From positions 7,200,392 through 7,264,391 of the forward strand of contig NC_133297.1 of NCBI RefSeq assembly GCF_005239225.2: a DNA stretch of 64,000 bases. The letters are read 5' to 3'. This stretch comes from Populus alba. Taxonomy: Eukaryota; Streptophyta; Magnoliopsida; Malpighiales; Salicaceae. Below, in pieces: positions 56,003 to 64,000 of this stretch. How positions within the stretch are numbered: position 1 is the stretch's first letter; the number at the start of each line of letters is the position of its first letter. The position numbers and the translations under genes are program-made. The notes under the pieces were generated by a model that was given only the letters and a program-made list of their open reading frames with translations, was not told where the DNA came from and ran no database searches.

Positions 56003-59000
56003 GGAGGGCACCACGTCAGATCCCTCCAATCACTGATCTCTTTCCGAATCTAACCGAAAATTGCGCATCAACGTTAGTCCTGACAGGTAATCGACGGCTC
56101 AAGTTTATCTCTGGGGTGGCTTTCTGACTCTTACGTCACACCCCATTAGGCCCAGTCACGTGCGCGCTATTAATATCAACGGGAATCGGCACTCGCATGC
56201 TGTTCCTTCTTTGGCGAGCAAACCTCAAATTTAATTGAACATTCTCAATTATACATTTAGTATATTTCTGGTATTAATCATATCATAAGAAAATATTTCT
56301 CATTTGATTTATTTTATTAAATATAATTAATAGAATTATTTAATATTAGTATACTTCTCGGGTGATCCTAACTATAAAAAATGGAAGAGAATTTTGTTTT
56401 TAACTCCTTTATAAGATAAGTCATGTATGTATTCTACTGGACATTAAAAAATAAATTTTAAAATCTCTTGAACAATAGTTCTGATTATTTGCTCAAATAT
56501 TTTTCTCTCATACAGTACAAAATGAGATAATTTAATAATAATTAATACTTCTATTAACTATATTTCAAGATAGTTTAATTAAAAAATATTTTTTAATACA
56601 GCCAATATAAAAAATATCTTAAACTTGTAATTGAGATTGATTTAATAATTGGGTGGTAAAGTTTACTCTTCTTTCCTCTTTCTTTCTTTATTTATTTTGC
56701 TTTATTCTCTTTATTTTCTTAGCAAAGTGAGTGCGATTGTCTTCTTCGGGCTAACTAGACTCCAGTGAAAATTCTCTTTATTCTGGAAATATCGTTCCAT
56801 TCATCACAGGACGTAACCTGTGATGTTCAGAATCCTATGCAAATTCATGTGATGAAGCTATGCAAATCCTCTCTTACAGTTACTGTACGATTGTATTTAA
56901 ACTAGCTGTTGTGTTTATGTTTAGTTACAGGTTCACCACTAAAAATACGAAAACAACCATAAATATATGAAAATAATGCTTTTGATGCCTATATTTTGTG
57001 ATGTTGAGAATCGTACCCCATACCAGGTATAAACCGAACCACTAACTCAAACAAACTCTTTACTTCCAACTCGTGAATTGGATCTAACTTTAACATTTAT
57101 AACTTTGACTCCTTGCTTAAAGTAGTTCAAATTTAATTGTGTGAGAATTGAATATATGATTTTATTAACTTAACAGTTTAAAGGAAACACAAAATCAAAG
57201 GGATAAAAAATGATATGAATATATAATTTTGTTAACTTGGAAATACAAAATCAAAGGTATAAAAAATGACACCTCTCCTGTTAATTTGGGTTAGACTGTT
57301 GAATCTAAAAATCAGTTTATAGATTTTATTGAGTTCAATTAATTTTTTTTTATTTTATTATACAATTAAAAAAAATCAAATCAACATGAAATTAGAGAAT
57401 AAAGAAACACAAAATTAGAGAATAAAGAAGCAGATGACATGTCAACTGCTCCTTATTTTGTTTTGAAAAAAATTAATGCAACAGATGCTTTATTCGCGTG
57501 CCTAAGTTTTGGCAACCTACGGCTGAAAACTAGATAAAATCTCTCTTTTAGTTTTTGGGATCGAATAACCCATTTTCCAATCATTTTTTTGCCCTCCAAA
57601 CACATGAAAAACAATATGCACAACTCACTGAACCCCCTTATGCGTTTAAAGTTGCCAAAAATCCATCACAAAATGAAGAATCAAGTTGCCTCCCTATATC
57701 TTTCAAAAGCCCAATCCATTTTCTTGACTAATTTGAATGTCAAAAATCAACACCATCAAACTCTACTTGTTAAATAAAACTTTTAGAAATAAACTCGATT
57801 ATTTTTATGGCTAGAAACGTGATAGCTAATTATTTTCTTTCTTTATCATTATATTTTGACAACTTTCTCATCTAAATAACTAAAAACAAATAAAATAAAC
57901 TTGTTAATAATAATAAATGTTGGCAAAGATTTTGAATCAGACTTTTTGTTCATTATGTTTTACAGTCTAATCTCATTTCGTTTGATTTAGTACTTTTATC
58001 ATGATTTCAAAGTCAATCTCATCTAATTAGGACATTGAAGGATGCAATTAAAGCGGCAAAAAAGTTTAAGACTGTTAGAAAAAAACTTATGGTGCTTTTC
58101 TATTAATATAAATAGTGAAGCAACATAAAAAAAAACTAAAAAAAAAAAAACCATAGTTCTTTTAGAATTGTAGATAATCATTTAAGGATTGCTCCATGCT
58201 CCATGCTCCATGCTCCATGCTCCATGTAAGCAGGCATGCTTGGAAGTTTAATAGTGATATATATGATGGTTTTTTTTAACAAAATATATCTATTTCTAAT
58301 GAGTATAAATTATCTAGTTCAAGATTAACTGAAGATTCCAGTAAAAAAAAATCCAAGGATTTCTAATTTACACCCTACTCGTCTAAGTTTATGAGAATAA
58401 AATCTCATAAAAAATAATGAATATAAATTTAAAATGCATAAATTATCTGATATGTTAGATCTAACATAGCAAGAACACCTATTCAAATTCTTATTATTCA
58501 TGTATCAAACAAAATGTTTAAACCACTAACAAAACGAAATACTTTTGACATTAGATTATTCACCTAAAAAATATCTTGGTAGGCATGCAATTTTCAAGTA
58601 ACCATCCAGTACCAATACGATCAAACTCGTTTAAAATTTTATTACACCATCCAATTAATATTTGAATTGATACGTCACTGGTCAGTTGATATATATTTTA
58701 ATGCAAGTCGGGTTAAATCTTTTAATGTAAAAAATTAATATGTTATTAGTGTATTTTTTAGTATTTTAAAAAATTAACTATAAGTCAAAAAACCTTTTTA
58801 TAAATACACTAAAATAATATAAGAATCATATGAATTAATAAATATTAAAAAGAGTTGTTAAATCTTCAATGTGTCTGTGATATTTTTTTTAGCAAAAATA
58901 GAACAGGTAACTATTAGCAGCAAAATCTTTTTTTTAACTACGAATCAATTTTTTTTATCATAAGTAAAAGCCACTTTGGAGGGCTGCAAAAATAAAATAC

Positions 59001-61420
59001 ATCAACCAACGCTATAAAAATAATTTTATAGATTTCATGAAAAAAGCAAAAGATCAAACAGTGTTTAATCAAACAAAAAAAAAAACACAGTAGTCGAATA
59101 AAATCTAAAACAACAACAACAGAGGGCTGTATAACAAGGCTATGGTTTTATAAAACAAAAAATGAAATTTGAATGACATCCAATAAAACAATTCCAGTGA
59201 TTTTTAGTTAATCTATTTGAATAGACCAAAGTGTAAATTGTAGGGAAATAAAAAGAAAACAAAAAAAAATTAAGAAAAACACGCCAGACACGTGCTTGCA
59301 CGCCAGACCCATTCAAAAAAGGCATGACTCACGTGCCAGACCTCTCGCTTTGTTTAAAAAAAAACATTGGAGATGATGTGTCCTTTATTGAACCAATTTT
59401 TAGAGATAGTGGGTTTGAAAAGTTCATTAATGTGTGTTTTATGCCTTAAAATTCTATTTTTCACCAAATTTTGATTAAAAAAAAATTAAAAAACACTCTA
59501 AAACCCTTAACAAACCTATTTATTGCTCCAAATAACTTAAAAAATGAAAAAAAAATCAACCAGAATCTAAACAATTTATAGATCGAATTTACCATCTCAG
59601 AAAAAGTAAATAACAAATAATATATAAATAAAACTCTCTTATTTAATAAAACTTATTAACACTAAGATTTTGATAGTCAAAATCGATGACAAAACCTAGT
59701 TTATAATCAATCAAATGTTAAAAAATAAAATTTTAAAAAAAATTGATTCAACGAGTTAATTCGTCAAACCCGTGATATGGTTTATAGGACTGAGATAACT
59801 ACAAATAAAACAAATCACAATAAATTATGAAGTTCAATCTCTAATAAATCAATTATTGAAAGATAAAATTAGAAGAAAATATATATTTAAAAAAATAAGA
59901 GAAAAAACACTATTTACATAACAAAATAAATGGAATGAAAGTGAAATATCTCAGCCAAAATTTGGTTGAAAAATCCACAATTGCCAAGATTTAGAACAAA
60001 ATGAAATTTGTTATGAGTTGTTTTATTTTTTAAAATAGTTACCGGCTATTCCAAATATAAAATAATGAAATTAACAATCTTTGTATTTTTTTTTTTACAC
60101 GAAACGTATACAACCAAGTAGACAAACCGGCACTAAATGGGTCACGAGCATAGGCGGAATGTGGTGAGGTTCGAGTATGGGTACACCTAAACGGGCTATC
60201 CTCACTGTTGCTATCACTTATCGGATGAGCTAGACGGCGGCAGGATCCAATAAAATGCAACCGCGTCTCCTCCTTCCTCGTGGAGTATTCGCGACGGCAC
60301 ATGGACAATTTAGATCTTCCGAAAGTACACGGAACGTGATACATGAGATGGTAACGCAATCTCTGGATACTCAGTTCGCCTGCCTGGGACACGTCAGAGC
60401 ACGGACCACATTACACGGACATGTGCGGTAGTACGTGGTGAGATGCTTTTTAAGCAACAGCAGGCCTTGTTGGCAGAAGATACCTTCTTATTCTAAGATG
60501 GCGTGGCCTGTTTTTGTCTGTTGGATTAAATGCCTGCGTGGCCGCGGGATGTGTAGCTTCAGAATGGGACCCAGGATTTGATTTAGAATGTTTTTCTTGT
60601 TTCTGATATTTTGTAACTGTGAGGCAGTGTGCGGTGCGTACGCGTGGCGTTTTGTAGGTGAGTTGTTAAAGTGGCGAGGATTTAGCGAATGGAAAAGAAT
60701 GGGGCAGTTAAGATTGGAAATGGGAAGTGTCTTACGGTCAAAGCTGGCTGCAGTGCTCTCCGCGTGTTAAAAGTTCGGTCCCACTAGCGAATCTCCTTGG
60801 ACTCCCCTATATTCTTTTTTTCTTTTTTTTGGCGACAACCTGTGAATTGATGACGGTAAAAACAATAAAAGAATTATTAAATATTACCAGTACTTGTAAT
60901 TTGTTGAAATTAGTAACAGTCTCTGTAGTGAGAAAATAAATGATAGTTTATTAAGAAGCATTGGTTTCAAAAAATCTTCTTTTCAAATTAAGATTTTTCA
61001 TCTTACTAACACTTCTTTGTTCCTGAGTGTTTTGAAAACTTACCACAGTTAAAAAATATTTTAGTAAAATAATATAGGTATATTTTTTTAAATAAATCTA
61101 GCATAATTGATGAATTTGTAATTAACATTTACAATATTAGAGTCGCATATATCATACTAAATAAGCAATATAATTTTCCTTTAATGCCACAAGACACTTA
61201 ACCTCCCCGAGCTCTTGAAGTCCATCACAACATAAATTAAATGTGGTGTTGGTTACATTACATTTCATCTCATCAACACCCTTACAAATAATTATTGATG
61301 CTTTTCAAGCCTCCACACAAATACTATTTACAAACTGGTTCATGAACACACTATAAATGAATATAGGTTTTTGTTTAACAATGAACCTTGTACTAAAATA
61401 AATTTTTTACATATCACTAT
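56003..61420. other. Intergenic region, AT-rich with a GC-richer island
   Basis: No supported gene. It contains a 7-bp tandem repeat at 58191-58226 and a GC-richer island at about 60095-60780 that stands out from the AT-rich surroundings. The open frames in the island (60039-60392 on -, 60588-60770 on +) match no family I know. Confidence 0.45.
58191..58226. repeat. Tandem repeat, 7-bp unit GCTCCAT, five copies
   Basis: Five perfect units plus one base. Confidence 0.95.
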
Positions 61421-61429
61421 TTTACTATA

Positions 61430-62157
61430 TTAACACATCCATACTTGTTTTTTATTTCTTTTCTTAACCTTCAATTCATCAACTAATAATCCTGAATACC
61501 TATAACTATTAGCTCAATCATTGCATCTGTGTTGATCATTCACACTCATAATCTTGAATTAAAAGGCAGGAGGTGCCATGTATATATTAATAAGCTCAAC
61601 TAACCCATTTTCCCCTCAACCTCAACTTTATCAATGAGATGATCATTTTCATTATCATTGATTTTGGATTCTCTATAACAATATAAAGCAGATGTCATAC
61701 CCAGTTAATATTTCATATTAACAATTTCATGTACCGACATTTGTCTACTGGCATTGCACCTAACCTAAATGAATAAGCTGCTCATGATGCCTGTGTTGTT
61801 CTCCAAGAGTTACTTAGAACCCGAATTCACTTCATGATATAAGAGTTTCGTGGTTCATGTCTCTTATTCGAGTAGAGTTCTAGCATCGTTAACCCTCGCA
61901 AACCCAAACATTGAATTCACACTCTTGTCACTACAGATTGGTACACCAACATAACAAGCTTGACTTGCCCCAATTTGCAACATCCTCCTTTCAACTTCTA
62001 TTTTAAACATATTTCAGCCAAATTGATCATATAACACTCTATATAACTCGTTAAATAACAAATCTGATGTAATAGTTAGAAATTCATGACTTCTTCTATT
62101 ATAAGTGATAGCATTGTCAGCATTGACAATGATTTCACCATGAAAGCATGATATTTT
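61430..62157 (-). pseudogene. Decayed MuDR/Mutator-like transposase N-terminal region
   Basis: On the - strand from about 62157 the translation reads CFHGEIIVNADNAITYNRRS, then HEFLTITSDLLFNELYRVLYD, a stop, KIEVERRMLQIGASQACYVG and VPICSDKSVNSMF. This resembles the N-terminal domain of plant MuDR-type transposases (a glycine/asparagine-rich start, then F-ELY-VLYD and a C-Y-VPI-DD--V--MF segment). In-frame stops and frameshifts are frequent, and no DDE catalytic core or SWIM zinc finger was recognised downstream. The family call rests on my memory of such proteins and is moderate. Confidence 0.5.
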
Positions 62158-64000
62158 TAAAATATCAAATATTATGTCAAACAACATAACACAGTAAAAT
62201 ACAATTCTAATTTATTTATATCTTATGGTTAATCAAAGTGCATAACTTACAACAAAACCATAACAATAATATAATCAACTAAAACCTAAACTCATTAAAT
62301 TAACTGGCGAACACCTGCATTCATCAAATTTTGTTACCATAACAAAATTATCGATCAAATTCATGTATTTCATGGCTAATATTATTAATTTATATGTAAT
62401 TCAGTACAATCCATAATTGAACATGAATCAACATTAACTATTCTGTCACATAATTTTGTTAATTCACAACCAACAACAATCCAAAATCATTGATTATTTA
62501 ACAAAACAAGCTAATTATCAACTTAAATTAAATTTATTTAACCTAATCTCTAATTCAAAATTCTAATTTTCTATAAAATCAAATTAGCACACATTAAACA
62601 TAAATTACTTCAAATTGATAGGGGAAAGTGTTCAATATACCTTTAAATATAGAATGTCGGTGGTGATGGTGACCAGTAATAGATGTTTTGGCTCTAAAAA
62701 AAAAAAGAGTTCTCATAATGAAGATGAAAAGAGAAAAAGAGAGAGAGAGATTGCCGCTGATATGTGGCTAGAAAAAGATAGGTGATGTAGTGCTGATGTG
62801 GGTCTTTTTAGTGGCGGGGGAAGGTTGCAGATGGTGGTGAGAGGGGGGCAATAAGTGGCTGCGAGGAGAGAGAAATGTGGAAAAAAGATGGGAAAAGGGA
62901 ATAAAAAGGTCGGTAAGTTTAAATTTCAAGTGAAGTCATAGATATCACCTGGGATTTGCATGTCATGGATGGTATATTCGACTCGCGTGTCATATATAGA
63001 ATCTGCGACTCATGAAAATATTATAATATAATTTTTTTAAAAGTGTTTTTTTATTTGAAAATATTTTTTAATTTTTAAAATTTATTTTAAGATAACACAT
63101 AAAAATAATCTAAAAACATTTTCAAATAAATGAAAATAAAATTTTTCAAAAAAATAAATTTACACCGCAAAAACGAAGTAAAATAAAATAATGTACGGCC
63201 AAAACGCCATAAATCGCCTGCCATTATAATGCTTGCGTGATCAGCAAAGTGATATTACATCTTGGGAGAAGAAGGCTTGTCACAAGGCCACCTTAGTGCT
63301 GTCCTTTTTCGTAAAAGTAAACGAAGGATATCACGAAGCAAATCCACGTACTGCTTGTTTTATATGGTAAGTCGTGGAGCCAAATTTGGCAAGTTGTTTA
63401 GGAAATAATGACGGTTTTATGTTTTCTACTCCAGCTCTTTGCAAAAGATGCGGTCCACTAACACAAAAATGTTTTTCTTTTTCATTTTCAATATTTGTTT
63501 AGTTTTTCTTTTCAATAAAAAATTAAAAAAGAAATGCACGAATATTACACGTATTTTTCTTAAAAAATCAAAATTATGATTTGTAATAATTAAATATATT
63601 CTGAATTTGTAATAATATAATTATAAAATATTTGTTTTATTTTTTAAAGTTATCATGTAAAAATTATATTGTTTACTTTAAAATATCTTTATATCAGAGC
63701 CATAATAAAAATTAAATTTATAACATTAAATTTATATGAAAATATATATAAAAAAAAATTTCTTCTTTTACATTGCTAAAAACTAAAATGTACTTATAAA
63801 TAAAATAAAGTAATATATTGTTTATGTTTTTTCTTCATCTGAAGGATAATGAAATACTTACAAGAAAAAAACTGTAAAGAATTTTAAAGTATGTTTTTCA
63901 AACCCAGCACAAATTTTTAAAAAACTATTTTTTTTCAATTTTTTAGAAGGAAAAATCTGTATTCCAAAAGATGTTATGATTAATTATATTAGTAAGCAAG
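62158..64000. other. Intergenic region at the right edge
   Basis: No supported gene. A GA-rich run lies at 62725-62752, a G-rich patch at 62810-62880 and an AT-rich MITE-like stretch around 63020-63180. The remainder is AT-rich. Part of 62158-62990 may belong to the decayed MuDR-like element, but I could not find its termini. Confidence 0.4.

Noticed and set aside
60039..60392. 117-codon open frame on the - strand in the GC-richer island
   Set aside because: Arg/Ser-rich composition without any recognisable motif; the GC content alone favours open frames here.

Overview
This is a 64 kb piece of plant nuclear DNA. It is AT-rich, with GT-AG introned genes, LTR retrotransposons, MITE-like elements and three microRNA hairpins. 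Protein similarity and the three mature miR159-like sequences, which match my memory of Populus miR159d/e/f, suggest Salicaceae, most likely Populus. No search was possible, so the species call is an inference.

Layout: (1) 1-8.6 kb: the 3' end of a phosphatidylinositol phosphate kinase gene (+), a tiny TRIM retrotransposon, then a complete three-exon gene for a coiled-coil protein of the At5g41620/BRANCHLESS TRICHOME-like family (+). (2) 8.6-18.4 kb: AT-rich intergenic DNA with a second TRIM-like element and a young Ty1/copia element (12863-18361, 397-bp LTRs, perfect 5-bp target duplication). Its pol is broken by a deletion in integrase, and its leader carries a 22-bp-period array of palindromic GAATATTC boxes. 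(3) 18.4-33.8 kb: a non-protein-coding region with three tandem MIR159-type loci on the + strand (about 21.2, 25.4 and 28.0 kb), each with its own TATA-like box, followed by two related palindrome-rich TIR elements. (4) 33.9-37.4 kb: a complete six-exon BTB/BACK gene of the LRB/POB1 type (+). (5) 37.8-42.7 kb: an old gag-only Gypsy-type LTR element (-) with a Mutator-like element nested inside it, then an eIF1A retropseudogene. (6) 44.9-52.7 kb: CURT1A-like thylakoid curvature gene (-, five exons), a single-exon DUF1191 membrane protein gene (+) and a five-exon GDSL esterase/lipase gene (-). (7) 52.7-64 kb: AT-rich DNA without an intact gene, holding simple repeats and a decayed MuDR-like transposase.

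The single-copy genes (PIP kinase, LRB-type BTB, CURT1A, DUF1191, GDSL) appear in the reverse order of Arabidopsis loci At4g01190 to At4g01130 as I remember them. The region therefore looks like a conserved block enlarged by transposons and by the MIR159 cluster. The genes do not form one pathway. LRB proteins act in light signalling, CURT1A shapes thylakoid grana, and miR159 normally restrains GAMYB transcription factors.

I found no wholly new system. The strongest unexplained signals are the 22-bp-period dyad array in the copia leader, the changed seed positions of two of the MIR159 copies, the 238-bp TRIM, and the twin palindromic elements near 29 and 30.4 kb.
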